From positions 1 through 64,000 of the forward strand of contig JANYKN010000089.1 in the NCBI GenBank assembly GCA_025361565.1: a DNA stretch of 64,000 nt, read 5' to 3'. A model generated the notes under the pieces. The model was given only the letters and a program-made list of their open reading frames with translations, was not told the DNA's origin and searched no databases. The stretch comes from Bacteroidota bacterium (lineage in GTDB: Bacteria; Bacteroidota; Bacteroidia; Bacteroidales; NBLH01). Below are positions 27,631 to 36,058 of the stretch, piece after piece. The translations under genes and the position numbers were made by a program. Every line of letters begins with the position of its first letter. The stretch's first letter is position 1.

Positions 27631-27945
27631 ATGAAAAAACTAAATATTTTTATCGCTGGAATTGCATTTTTGTCTGTTTTTTCTCTCTTTTCGTGTAATA
27701 ATGGAAAAACCGGAGAACAAAAAGATTCGGATACTACCATTGTTAATCTCGAAAAAAAGATGGATAATCTTGAAGCGGGAGCAACCGATAGTTTATCAAG
27801 TAAAGGAACTAAAAAATTAGGTAAAGAATATACTGCAAGGTATATTTGTCCAGATCATTGCAAAGGAAGTGGTTCAGATAAACCAGGTGTTTGTGCCGAT
27901 TGTGGTATGGAATTAATAGAAAACCAGAGCTTTGACAAGAAATAG
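27631..27945 (+). CDS. Lipoprotein with a heavy-metal-binding (HMBD-like) domain
   Basis: The 104-residue lipoprotein has a lipobox Cys near residue 22 (SLFSCNNG), an acidic linker, and a C-terminal Cys/His cluster: YICPDHCKGSGSDKPGVC then ADCGMEL. This resembles the heavy-metal-binding domain (Y-x-C-P-M-H-P...C-P-x-C-G-M-x-L) found on metal efflux proteins, with a lengthened middle. It probably binds copper or another soft metal in the periplasm. The pairing with the small lipoprotein upstream is tight. A role in handling copper for the nos enzymes 4 kb away is only speculation. Confidence 0.8.
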   Translation: MKKLNIFIAGIAFLSVFSLFSCNNGKTGEQKDSDTTIVNLEKKMDNLEAGATDSLSSKGTKKLGKEYTARYICPDHCKGSGSDKPGVCADCGMELIENQSFDKK

Positions 27946-27981
27946 GAATTTGGCATTATAAATTTAGTTTTGAATTTTTAC

Positions 27982-28012
27982 AAGGCAGGTTTCGCACCTG
28001 CCTTTCTTTTTT
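27982..28012 (+). terminator. Strong terminator after the metal-binding lipoprotein
   Basis: AAGGCAGGT, loop TTCGC and ACCTGCCTT form a 9-bp stem at 27982-28004, followed by TTCTTTTTT. It is 36 bases after the stop codon. Confidence 0.9.
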
Positions 28013-28050
28013 ATCTGGTATTTAGTTAGTGATTAAATTGACCAGATAAA
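28010..28050. other. 10-bp inverted repeat beside rarA
   Basis: TTTATCTGGT at 28010-28019 is the exact reverse complement of 28041-28050, with a 21-base loop. It lies between two convergent genes and overlaps the T tract of the previous terminator. Neither strand has a following T run, so it may be a pause hairpin or a second, weak terminator for rarA. Confidence 0.4.
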
Positions 28051-28062
28051 CTCCAGTTTATA

Positions 28063-29346
28063 TCAAAATTTATAATGATCTTTCCACCTTTTTTGTAGGA
28101 ATTCTTTTGATTTTTCTTCTTGTGCGTTATGGCCAGGTTTGTAAAAAGAAGTTCCTTTTATCGCTTCCGGAAGAAAATCCTGCATGATGAAATTACCTTG
28201 TCCTTCGTGCGAATATTTATAATCGGCACCATAACCCAATTGTTTCATTAATTTGGTTGGCGCATTCCGCAAATGCAATGGAACTGGCAGGTTTCCTGTT
28301 TCTTTTACAAGAGATAAAGCTTCACCAATTGCCATATAAGCTGCATTACTTTTGGCAGAATTTGCAAGATAAATTACTGTTTGTGAAAGGATTATCCTTG
28401 ATTCTGGCATTCCTATTACATTGATAGCCTGGAAACAATTATTTGCCATTAGAAGTGCATTTGGATTTGCCAGACCAATATCTTCAGACGCAAGTATAAT
28501 AAGTCTCCTGGCAATAAATTTGATATCTTCGCCACCATCTAGCATTCGTGCAAGCCAGTAAACACCTGCATTTGGATCACTCCCTCTGATCGATTTTATA
28601 AATGCTGAAATAATATCATAATGCATTTCACCACCTTTATCGTAAAATGCCATGTTTTCCTGGAGCTTTTCAGTAACAAATTGATTATTAATTACAATTT
28701 CATCACCACCTAAATGACTGTAAACCATTAATTCTATGATGTTTAATAGCTTACGTGCATCTCCACCTGCAAAACGATAAAGTGCTTCGGTTTCTTCAAT
28801 TTTTATATTGAAATTTTTGAGTTCAGCATCTTTTTCCAATGCTCTGGTAATCAATTTCTCCATTCCTTTTTCATCGAGCGAATTCAAAATATATACCTGG
28901 CATCTCGATAAAAGTGGGGAAATAACCTCGAATGAAGGATTTTCAGTTGTTGCACCGATTAATGTAACAACTCCCTGTTCAACAGCCGCAAGCAGTGAAT
29001 CTTGCTGTGATTTGCTAAAACGATGTATCTCATCAATAAACAATATTGGATTCGGGGTATTGAAGAACTTTTGCTTTTTTGCCTGATCAATGGCATCTCT
29101 CACATCTTTAACACCCGAATGGACAGCACTTAAAGTGTAAATTGGCCGCTTTAACTCGGTGGCTATCAATTTGGCCAGTGTTGTTTTGCCCACACCAGGA
29201 GGCCCCCACAATACAATTGATGGCAAATTGCCAGATTCCAATATTTTTGACAAAACACCTTTTTCACCTACCAGATGCTCCTGTCCAATATAATCTTCAA
29301 GTTTTTGTGGCCTAAGCCGCTCTGCCAGTGGAATATTTGATGTCAT
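28063..29346 (-). CDS. Replication-associated recombination protein A (RarA/MgsA)
   Basis: I start it at the ATG at 29346 (MTSNIPLAERLRP), giving 427 residues. A longer frame to 29397 would add 17 residues encoded by a repetitive leader and is not the conserved start. The AAA+ ATPase has Walker A GPPGVGKTT near residue 45, Walker B LFIDEIHRF and sensor LIGATTENPSF. The C-terminal tetramerisation region includes ARMLDGGEDIKFIARRL and LRNAPTKLMKQLGYG. RarA acts at stalled replication forks, related to clamp loaders. It is a single gene. Confidence 0.93.
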   Translation of the reverse strand: MTSNIPLAERLRPQKLEDYIGQEHLVGEKGVLSKILESGNLPSIVLWGPPGVGKTTLAKLIATELKRPIYTLSAVHSGVKDVRDAIDQAKKQKFFNTPNPILFIDEIHRFSKSQQDSLLAAVEQGVVTLIGATTENPSFEVISPLLSRCQVYILNSLDEKGMEKLITRALEKDAELKNFNIKIEETEALYRFAGGDARKLLNIIELMVYSHLGGDEIVINNQFVTEKLQENMAFYDKGGEMHYDIISAFIKSIRGSDPNAGVYWLARMLDGGEDIKFIARRLIILASEDIGLANPNALLMANNCFQAINVIGMPESRIILSQTVIYLANSAKSNAAYMAIGEALSLVKETGNLPVPLHLRNAPTKLMKQLGYGADYKYSHEGQGNFIMQDFLPEAIKGTSFYKPGHNAQEEKSKEFLQKRWKDHYKF

Positions 29347-29355
29347 TTTTAATTT

Positions 29356-29394
29356 GTAAATGAGTAAATGAGTAAATGAGTGAATGCTTAAATG
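29356..29394 (-). repeat. GTAAATGA tandem repeat with a shared 17-base leader motif
   Basis: Three GTAAATGA units at 29356-29379 run into GAGTGAATGCTTAAATG at 29378-29394. Read on the minus strand, the sense strand of rarA, the last part is CATTTAAGCATTCACTC. The same 17 bases occur at 44394-44410 before the pseudouridine synthase gene, in the same orientation relative to the gene. Confidence 0.6.
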
Positions 29395-29509
29395 CAAGAC
29401 AAATTTCCAATTTCCAACATCTAATTACTAATTTGCAAAGTAATAATAAATTCCTTTTTTGAACGGAAAAAAGAATAAATTTGCATCTTAAAACCAAAAA
29501 TCGAAATAT

Positions 29510-31171
29510 ATGAAAACAAAAAGTCTTTTTGTAATAAGTATGCTCGTTTTAAGCCTTTTTTTTGGAGCTTGTAACCAACCCGGAAATCAAGGTAATGGGC
29601 AGGTAAAAACAGATACTATACTAGCTGCAATGGAAAAAAAAGTGAATGAATTTACAAGTTTTAAACTTACCTCGGACTTATCTCAATTAACTGAAAAAGA
29701 GAAACAAATGCTTCCTCTTTTAATTGAATCGGGTCAAATTATTGATGAAATATTCTGGGTGGAAACTTTTGGAGATAAAAATGCGGTCTTGGACAGCGCA
29801 AAGGACGAATTTACTAAAAAGTTTGTGATGATAAATTATGGTCCATGGGAGACACTAAATGACAATATCCCATTTATTGCTTCCTTTGGTAAAAAGCCCT
29901 TGGGTGCCAATTTTTATCCTAAAGATATGACCAAGGAAGAATTTGAAGCTTTAGGAAATAAGGAAAAAGCTAATCCATATACCATGGTTAGAAGAGATGA
30001 TAAAGGTAAATTGATTTGTATTCCTTATCATGAATTTTTTAAAGAAAAAATTACAAAAATTGCCGATTTATTATTGAAAGCTTCAGCTTTGGCCGAAGAT
30101 CCTGGACTTAAAAAATATCTTGAGCTTCGTTCAAAAGCATTATTAACTGATAATTATTTTGATAGCGATATGGCATGGATGGATATGAAAACCAATATAA
30201 TTGACGTGGTTATAGGCCCAATCGAAAATTATGAAGATGCACTCTTTGGTTACAAATCTGCCCATGAATGCTACATTTTAATTAAAGATAAAGAGTGGAG
30301 CGTAAAATTGGCTAAATATTCAAAATTGCTACCTGTTTTACAAACCGGATTGCCAGTTCCTGACAAGTATAAAAAGGAAAAGCCAGGATCTAATTCTGAT
30401 CTAAATGCTTATGATGTAGTTTATTATGCAGGAAATTGTAATTCAGGAGGCAAAACAATTGCAATTAACCTACCAAATGATGAAAAAGTACAAATGGCAA
30501 AGGGAAGCCGCAGATTGCAGTTAAAAAACTCAATGAAGGCCAAGTTTGAAAAAATTATGCAACCTATTGCCAATTTGATAATTACGCCAGATCAGATTAA
30601 AAATGTAAAATTCAATTCTTTCTTCGAAAATGTAATGTTTCATGAAGTTGCACATGGTTTAGGGATAAAAAATACACTAGATGGAAAGGGAACTGTAAGA
30701 GATGCCCTTAAAGAGAAATACTCTGCAATCGAAGAAGAAAAAGCGGATATTTTGGGATTGTATATGGTTTCAAAACTGAAAGAAATGGGCGAATTGGATA
30801 TCGATTTGATGGATAATTATGTCACATTTATTGCAGGAATATTCCGTTCTGTTCGTTTTGGTGGTGCAGATGCCCATGGTACTGCGAACTTGATTACTTT
30901 CAACTTTTTTAAAGAAAAAGGAGCATTTACCAAAAACCAGGATGGAACTTACACTGTGAATTTTGATAAAATGACGCTTGCAATGAACTCTCTTTCTGAA
31001 TTAATACTTAAATTACAAGGAGATGGAGATTACAAAAGTGTTGCTGATTTTATTAAAACAAAAGCAGTTATTGATGATGCCTTAAGTGCAGATTTACTAA
31101 GGATTTCAAAGGCAGGGATTCCAAAAGATATCGTTTTTGAACAAGGTATTGAAGCGTTGGGATTAAAGTAG
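29510..31171 (+). CDS. M49-like (DPP III-related) zinc metallopeptidase, lipoprotein
   Basis: The 553-residue protein has a lipobox Cys near residue 21 (LSLFFGACNQ). The zinc site is HEVAH (His378, Glu379, His382) in VMFHEVAHGLG, with a downstream Glu in IEEEKADILGLY (~408-414), the arrangement of the M49 dipeptidyl-peptidase III clan. True DPP III uses HEXXGH, so the motif here is the shorter classical form found in a bacterial M49-related group. It would trim peptides in the periplasm. It is single, with a hairpin after the stop. Confidence 0.82.
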   Translation: MKTKSLFVISMLVLSLFFGACNQPGNQGNGQVKTDTILAAMEKKVNEFTSFKLTSDLSQLTEKEKQMLPLLIESGQIIDEIFWVETFGDKNAVLDSAKDEFTKKFVMINYGPWETLNDNIPFIASFGKKPLGANFYPKDMTKEEFEALGNKEKANPYTMVRRDDKGKLICIPYHEFFKEKITKIADLLLKASALAEDPGLKKYLELRSKALLTDNYFDSDMAWMDMKTNIIDVVIGPIENYEDALFGYKSAHECYILIKDKEWSVKLAKYSKLLPVLQTGLPVPDKYKKEKPGSNSDLNAYDVVYYAGNCNSGGKTIAINLPNDEKVQMAKGSRRLQLKNSMKAKFEKIMQPIANLIITPDQIKNVKFNSFFENVMFHEVAHGLGIKNTLDGKGTVRDALKEKYSAIEEEKADILGLYMVSKLKEMGELDIDLMDNYVTFIAGIFRSVRFGGADAHGTANLITFNFFKEKGAFTKNQDGTYTVNFDKMTLAMNSLSELILKLQGDGDYKSVADFIKTKAVIDDALSADLLRISKAGIPKDIVFEQGIEALGLK

Positions 31172-31180
31172 AAATGGGTT

Positions 31181-31204
31181 CGGCGGCGGGTTATATCGCC
31201 GCCG
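31181..31204 (+). terminator. GC-rich hairpin after the metallopeptidase gene
   Basis: CGGCGGCG at 31181-31188 pairs exactly with CGCCGCCG at 31197-31204. It is strikingly GC-rich for this DNA and lies 9 bases after the stop. A T tract is absent, so it may end transcription poorly or protect the transcript end. Confidence 0.6.
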
Positions 31205-31412
31205 TTCTAGGTAATCTGGTTTATGCTAGAAAAAGACTATATTTTCTTAAGTCATCACACCTTTATCAATTCGATTTTGTTTAATTTAGATACCTTCAAT
31301 TAACGATTCATGGAAAAAGTGAAATGTGAATATTACCTAAAACATAAACTGCATCATAGATAAATCAAAAGAAAATAGTAAATTTGTAATAAATGATAAA
31401 ATTCTATAAATC

Positions 31413-31700
31413 ATGATAGTTAAACCAATTCAAGTGAAAGCAATTAACCAATATTCAATTTGGTTAAGATTTGCTGATAACGCTGAAGGACAGGTGGATT
31501 TATCTCATTTAGTCAATAAGCCTGTCTTTAAAAATTGGTCAAATCCAGATTTTTTTGATAAAGTATATATTGATGCTGAAACTTTTGCAATTGCCTGGGA
31601 TGAAAATATCGAATTATGTCCTGATAATCTTTATTTAAAAATCACTGGACAAACATTTGAGCAATGGAAAACCAATCCATATTCACATGCCACAAGTTAG
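31413..31700 (+). CDS. DUF2442 protein (possible antitoxin partner)
   Basis: This 95-residue soluble protein has the DUF2442 pattern: IQVKAINQYSIWLRFADNAEG near the start, VDLSHLV, then YIDAETFAIAWDENIELCPDNLYL. DUF2442 proteins are often encoded next to DUF4160 proteins, as here, with a 14-bp overlap. The pair is widely discussed as a candidate toxin-antitoxin unit, which the sequence cannot settle. A -7 match TAAATTTG lies at 31379-31386. Confidence 0.8.
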   Translation: MIVKPIQVKAINQYSIWLRFADNAEGQVDLSHLVNKPVFKNWSNPDFFDKVYIDAETFAIAWDENIELCPDNLYLKITGQTFEQWKTNPYSHATS

Positions 31701-31953
31701 CAGATTTTTCGGGATTATCATATCTATGTTTTACGATGAGCATAATCCGCCTCATTTTCACGCCACTTATGGTGAATTTAATGCCGAGATTGGTATAAAT
31801 GATTTAAATGTATTGGTTGGTAAATTGCCTTCACGAGCACTTGGGCTTGTAGTAGAGTGGGCCTCCATTCCCAACCTGAATTATTGGATAATTGGAACCG
31901 AATTGAAAATGGTCAGACCATTGAAAAAATTGCACCACTTGAATAATTATTAA
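31687..31953 (+). CDS. DUF4160 protein
   Basis: The start is ATG 31687 (MPQVSRFFG), giving 88 residues; a TTG 30 bases upstream is possible but adds residues not typical of the family. The family core is clear: FFGIIISMFYDEHNPPHFHA, then a short basic C-terminus. DUF4160 proteins are small, probably nucleic-acid-related, and pair with DUF2442 genes. The order DUF2442 then DUF4160 is the reverse of the arrangement I mostly recall. Confidence 0.82.
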   Translation: MPQVSRFFGIIISMFYDEHNPPHFHATYGEFNAEIGINDLNVLVGKLPSRALGLVVEWASIPNLNYWIIGTELKMVRPLKKLHHLNNY

Positions 31954-31966
31954 TCAATTTAAAGGT

Positions 31967-31989
31967 AGGAAAACCTTATAAGTTTTCCT
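31967..31989. terminator. Hairpin between convergent DUF4160 and nosY genes
   Basis: AGGAAAAC at 31967-31974 pairs with GTTTTCCT at 31982-31989, with a 7-base loop. It lies between convergent genes and overlaps the nosY stop codon, so it may serve both strands. T tracts are short. Confidence 0.45.
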
Positions 31990-32771
31990 TAAAAATCCTT
32001 CCTCATCGATTTATAAACTATTATCCATGCAGGAATTACTATCCAGCATGATAAAACAAAAAAGGAAATAAACATACCCCAGTTTGTGCCAAAAAACTTG
32101 TTAAATAAAGCTCCGGTATATCCTAAAAGTGCTGATATATCTAACTTCAGCAATATCAAAATTCTCGATAAGTCAATCGGGTTAAACATGCTGATTATCA
32201 ATGAGAATTTATCCAATGGGTAATCGTTAAATAACATCAACGAAATCAAAAACAGTCCATCATAAATTACGGCCATAAAAAGCCAAACCAGAATAGCATA
32301 GCCAAAACCTTTTATCCTGTTTTCGTTCGAAAGTGCAATGTTCATGGCCAATGCAACAAAAATAAAAGTCAGAAAAACTCCGACAATAATAAGTGATGCA
32401 AAATTCCAAATTTCAGATGATTCAAACAATCCATAAACCAAAAATGGTATTCCCAAACCCAATAAAAGGCTTAAGCTTAGCGATACTGAAAGGCCTATAT
32501 ATTGTCCAAGAAAAATAGTAGTCCTTTTAAGTGGTTGTGCCAATAAAAGTTCGGTAAATTCGCGCGAATTGTAATAATACATAATGCCGAAAATGGTCCC
32601 AATCAATGGAACTATCACTATAATAATGTTCAACAAGGTGATGATTGCTTTTGATACATCGTTATTTAAAAAAAGCAGAACAAAACCGAGTAGGAGGTAG
32701 AACAAAAAATAAACGTAGCTCCATCGGCTGCGCATTAAATCAAAAAAGCTATATTTCAGTATTTTAAACAT
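31989..32771 (-). CDS. NosY, ABC transporter permease for NosZ maturation
   Basis: The 260-residue protein has six hydrophobic segments and the NosY features: FFDLMRSRWSYVYFLFY at the N-terminus, YYNSREFTELLLAQPLKR in the first cytoplasmic loop and LPLDKFSLI-like periplasmic sections. With the ATPase NosF, encoded upstream with an 8-bp overlap, it forms the NosFY transporter that works with NosD to mature the copper centres of nitrous-oxide reductase. It is the last gene of the nos run. Confidence 0.9.
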   Translation of the reverse strand: MFKILKYSFFDLMRSRWSYVYFLFYLLLGFVLLFLNNDVSKAIITLLNIIIVIVPLIGTIFGIMYYYNSREFTELLLAQPLKRTTIFLGQYIGLSVSLSLSLLLGLGIPFLVYGLFESSEIWNFASLIIVGVFLTFIFVALAMNIALSNENRIKGFGYAILVWLFMAVIYDGLFLISLMLFNDYPLDKFSLIISMFNPIDLSRILILLKLDISALLGYTGALFNKFFGTNWGMFISFFVLSCWIVIPAWIIVYKSMRKDF

Positions 32772-33471
32772 TGTTTTCGGTTAAAATGCCAGCAATGGCG
32801 AGTTCAAGGTTTGTTTGTTGTGTTTGTGATTTTAATTGGGCAATGGTGCCTTTAAAATAGATGTTTCCATCAAGAAGAAATACAACTTCATCAGCAATTT
32901 CTTCAACAAAACTCATAATGTGTGACGTGATAATGATTGTTTTTCCTTTTTCTTTTTCAAGCTGTATCATTTTTTTTAGCTTGATTAATGAAACAGGATC
33001 AAGGCCAGTTGTTGGTTCATCGAGTATCAGCATTTCACTGTCGAACATAAAAGCAAGCACTATATTTACTTTTTGCCTGGTTCCTCCGGAAAGGTTTCTG
33101 AGTTTTTTATCCAAAAAGGGTTTTAAAGCAAAAAGTTCAATTAATTCAATATCATTTGTAGGTTTTTCCCTCAGGTTTTTAATCATGTCAATCAGTTCAA
33201 TGACAGATAGATTGTTTGGGAAATTAGCTATTTGAGGCAAATAGTTTATGTTTTTCCGATAATCCCATTTATTATGGATATTGGTCGAATTGATAAAAAT
33301 TTCGCCAGATCTTGGAATAACCATTCCCAAAATGGATTTAATCAAAGTGGTTTTACCTGACCCATTCGGGCCCAAAATAGCAAAAATACCACCCTTTTTT
33401 ATTTCTAAATTTATGCCTTTCAGCACTTCAACTTTAGCGAAATTCTTATATAGGTTTGTTATTTCTATCAT
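32764..33471 (-). CDS. NosF, ABC transporter ATPase for NosZ maturation
   Basis: The 235-residue ABC ATPase has Walker A GPNGSGKTT near residue 35, the signature LSGGTRQKV near 130 and Walker B MLILDEPTTGLDP near 150. The C-terminal ~20 residues are a short extension. It pairs with NosY and overlaps both neighbours (4 bp with nosD, 8 bp with nosY), so all three are translationally coupled. It powers assembly of the CuZ site. Confidence 0.92.
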   Translation of the reverse strand: MIEITNLYKNFAKVEVLKGINLEIKKGGIFAILGPNGSGKTTLIKSILGMVIPRSGEIFINSTNIHNKWDYRKNINYLPQIANFPNNLSVIELIDMIKNLREKPTNDIELIELFALKPFLDKKLRNLSGGTRQKVNIVLAFMFDSEMLILDEPTTGLDPVSLIKLKKMIQLEKEKGKTIIITSHIMSFVEEIADEVVFLLDGNIYFKGTIAQLKSQTQQTNLELAIAGILTENNV

Positions 33472-34700
33472 TTAATTTTTTTCATTAAAGGATTTTTGTC
33501 CATCAAGTTGTCTGGGGTAAATACCGGCGATACTTTTTCGGAAAAATTGATGATATCAACAAATAAACTTCTTAATAATACAATGGCTTCAGGCGTTTGA
33601 TCGGCAATGTATGAAAATAGTTTTACAGGACGAAAAGGTACATCGCCAATTCCATTTTTGTCTAAATCATAACCTGTGTATTCACTCCAGTAATTTTGGT
33701 CGAACATGTTGCTGTTCAGCTTGCTTTGACATGATATATCGAAAGCATTTGAAATGAAATTATTTCGATTGAATTTATTTTCGTAACATGCCCCTGAAAT
33801 TTTCACAGCCCAGCCATTATTGATAAAATCGTTATTTTTATAATCAATCCTTGTTGAGCCTTCAACATTAATCCCAATAGTATTTTGATCAAAAAAATTA
33901 TGTTCTATTTCGGCATCGTAAATTTCTTTGAGCAGCAATCCATATGATGATGATCCCCAGTTTTTTGCAAAAGTATTTCTAAACATTTTGATTTTTTTCG
34001 AGAACATCACTGCAACTCCGGCACCGTTGTTTTTAAATGTGTTATCGGTATATTTATCGTTGTTTGAAAACATAAAATGTAGGCCGTATCTAACATTTTT
34101 ACTGCTGTAATTTTTCGAAACACTGCTGTTTGAAACAAATTCAAGATATATACCATCGCGCAATCCGCTAACTTTATTGCTAATTACTTCAATATCTGAA
34201 GAATACCACAAATGTATTCCATCGCCCGAATTGTATTCCTGGGTGGCATTGCTCGCAATCGTATTGTTTTCAATCAAGCCGTGGTGCGATTTCTGAACTG
34301 TAATTCCAAAGAAAACATTTTTGAGGGTATTGTCATGTATTGAGAAATGATTGGCTTTTTTTACCTTTATTGCGGCGTCATCCTGGGTAAAACTTGAAAT
34401 TACATTGATAATTGTCAATCCTGAAACCTCTACACTATCGGCAACAATGGTTATAACTTCGCCTTTATTTTTACCGTCGATAATGGGATTGCCAATGCCT
34501 GAAAGTTTTAGTGATTTATCAATGATAATGCCTGTTTCGAAATATGTTCCACTTTTAATTACTATTCTGTCGCCTTTCTTGGCTTTCTTTACCGCTTCTT
34601 TAATTGATTTTATTTTGCAAGTTGGGCAAACTTCAATTTGCTGGGCAATAATTTGGATAGAAAATGTGATTAAAAACAGTAAAATAAAGGTTCTTATCAT
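33468..34700 (-). CDS. NosD, periplasmic copper-maturation protein
   Basis: The 410-residue protein has a signal peptide ending IIAQ and then a right-handed beta-helix built of PbH1 repeats (HGLIENNTI, SSVSKNYSS, GLHFMFSNN, AGVAVMFS). The YGLHFMF...N and AGVAVMFSK turns are the NosD signature. It works in the periplasm with NosFY to build the CuZ cluster of NosZ. The end of the gene overlaps nosF by 4 bp. The C-terminal ~45 residues are a less conserved tail. Confidence 0.92.
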   Translation of the reverse strand: MIRTFILLFLITFSIQIIAQQIEVCPTCKIKSIKEAVKKAKKGDRIVIKSGTYFETGIIIDKSLKLSGIGNPIIDGKNKGEVITIVADSVEVSGLTIINVISSFTQDDAAIKVKKANHFSIHDNTLKNVFFGITVQKSHHGLIENNTIASNATQEYNSGDGIHLWYSSDIEVISNKVSGLRDGIYLEFVSNSSVSKNYSSKNVRYGLHFMFSNNDKYTDNTFKNNGAGVAVMFSKKIKMFRNTFAKNWGSSSYGLLLKEIYDAEIEHNFFDQNTIGINVEGSTRIDYKNNDFINNGWAVKISGACYENKFNRNNFISNAFDISCQSKLNSNMFDQNYWSEYTGYDLDKNGIGDVPFRPVKLFSYIADQTPEAIVLLRSLFVDIINFSEKVSPVFTPDNLMDKNPLMKKIK

Positions 34701-34813
34701 TTGTTTACTATGAGATTGGAATATTGTAATATCAGAAAAATTAACAAGCTTAAAATAATCGATTTTTAAATTAGCGTGTTAATTCAATTTATGATTGATC
34801 TTAGAATTGAAAG

Positions 34814-35251
34814 TTATTTTGATGTAAATTTTATTTTTAATTGTCGCCAATCATAAAGTTCCCCGCCTTTTTCATCTTTTGTTGATTTGGCTGTGGCTAT
34901 ATCTTTAAAAGCTGTTAGGTTTTCACCCATTGGGCTTGAAATGCCTTCGCTGATTAAAAACGTTGATTTTAAAGCATCCGACAAGCTTTTTGGAGAATCG
35001 TATGTGTTTACAAGGAATAATTCAATTTCAGCTTCATTTTTAGCCTTTAAGTCGTTTAACATACATTCTATACAATCGTATTTAAACGCCTTTCCTTTTT
35101 TTGTAACTATCTCCGCAGCATGCTGTTGATCAACTATATTCATTTTGCAAAAAGTGCAGGCATCTTTGCCATATTCAATAGGAATTGGTTCAACAGCACA
35201 TGCCGATAAAACCAACAAAGAAAAGATAATTGGAAATATTCTGAATTGCAT
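34814..35251 (-). CDS. NosL, copper-binding lipoprotein
   Basis: I start it at ATG 35251 (MQFRIFPII), giving 145 residues. A longer frame upstream would overlap the preceding gene and lacks a signal. The lipobox is at LSACAV. The Cu(I)-binding motif CTFCKM and the later DCIECML are typical of NosL, which delivers copper to apo-NosZ in the periplasm. It lies 28 bases after the NosB-like gene and 113 before nosD. Confidence 0.9.
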   Translation of the reverse strand: MQFRIFPIIFSLLVLSACAVEPIPIEYGKDACTFCKMNIVDQQHAAEIVTKKGKAFKYDCIECMLNDLKAKNEAEIELFLVNTYDSPKSLSDALKSTFLISEGISSPMGENLTAFKDIATAKSTKDEKGGELYDWRQLKIKFTSK

Positions 35252-35279
35252 TTTAAAGATTTTATTTTTGTAATATTCG

Positions 35280-35873
35280 TTATTTTCCTGCTTGATTGGC
35301 TGCTTTTTTATCTTCTTTTCTCGCCACAAAAAAAGCTGCCAAAGTAATAAACATACCTGTAAACATTAGATAAGCTCCAGTCAATGGTAGTGAAATTGCT
35401 GTAAAATTTGCAATTTGTTTAGTGCCAAATAATGGTGGCTGATATGCCATTCCTGCAATTTTTATAGCCGCTTTAGGATTGAGGGTATGACCATAATCAT
35501 ATTCCCATAAGTAAAAATCATACATTCCCATAATTCCTAAAACAGCCATTATGATAAACCAGGTAAGGTACAGTTTTTTGTTTCCGATGAAACCAAAGCC
35601 AATTCCCATTAACGACATAATGACAATGACATATGGGAAAATATCGAATTCTTTCATATGTTCTGGTATTGCTTTCATACCAACATAATGATTTAACAAA
35701 TTGATGTTTTTCAAGTCTCCTTCATGGGTATCGGCAATTTTATTTACCCAAATGTCCATTCCAAGCGGAATAGGGTATTGTGGCGCTTCCAGTGAAATAT
35801 TCCACAATGGAAAGATAAACAATGATAATAAAAGCAAAGAGCCTACTATCATTAAAATTTTAGATTTTTTCAT
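35280..35873 (-). CDS. NosB-like four-helix membrane protein
   Basis: The 197-residue protein has about four hydrophobic segments (near ~5-25, 82-100, 105-125, 160-185) and two long external loops, with many aromatic residues around the second (GMYDFYLWEYDYGHTLNPKAAIKIAGMAYQPP). It sits directly between nosZ and nosL. In clade II nos clusters a membrane protein, NosB, occupies this place and is thought to connect NosZ to the quinone pool or assembly machinery. The match is by position and topology; I do not recognise a catalytic motif. Confidence 0.7.
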   Translation of the reverse strand: MKKSKILMIVGSLLLLSLFIFPLWNISLEAPQYPIPLGMDIWVNKIADTHEGDLKNINLLNHYVGMKAIPEHMKEFDIFPYVIVIMSLMGIGFGFIGNKKLYLTWFIIMAVLGIMGMYDFYLWEYDYGHTLNPKAAIKIAGMAYQPPLFGTKQIANFTAISLPLTGAYLMFTGMFITLAAFFVARKEDKKAANQAGK

Positions 35874-36013
35874 GGGTTAAAAATTTAAATGTTTCTTGGG
35901 TCAATGTGCCTATTCCTGAATTTAGATTTTTTGCTTTTGGGATTTACAAAATTAAACTAACTAAAATGCAGATAGAAAGGTGATTAATTTGTGATGAGCG
36001 TTTTAAAATGATT

Positions 36014-36046
36014 AAAAAACGGACAGTTGAATCCTGTCCGTTTTTT
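36014..36046. terminator. Terminator between nosZ and the downstream nos genes
   Basis: A6-CGGACAG at 36014-36026 pairs with CTGTCCG-T6 at 36034-36046 around a 7-base loop. It is 13 bases after the nosZ stop and works in both directions. It implies that nosZ and the two genes before it are at least partly transcribed apart from the maturation genes. Confidence 0.85.
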
Positions 36047-36058
36047 AGTTTTTAAATA

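Noticed and set aside
29347-29397. Longer N-terminus of rarA
   Set aside because: The extra residues are encoded by the GTAAATGA repeat leader; the conserved family start is at the ATG at 29346.
35252-35329. Longer N-terminus of nosL
   Set aside because: It overlaps the NosB-like gene, and the signal with lipobox starts at the ATG at 35251.
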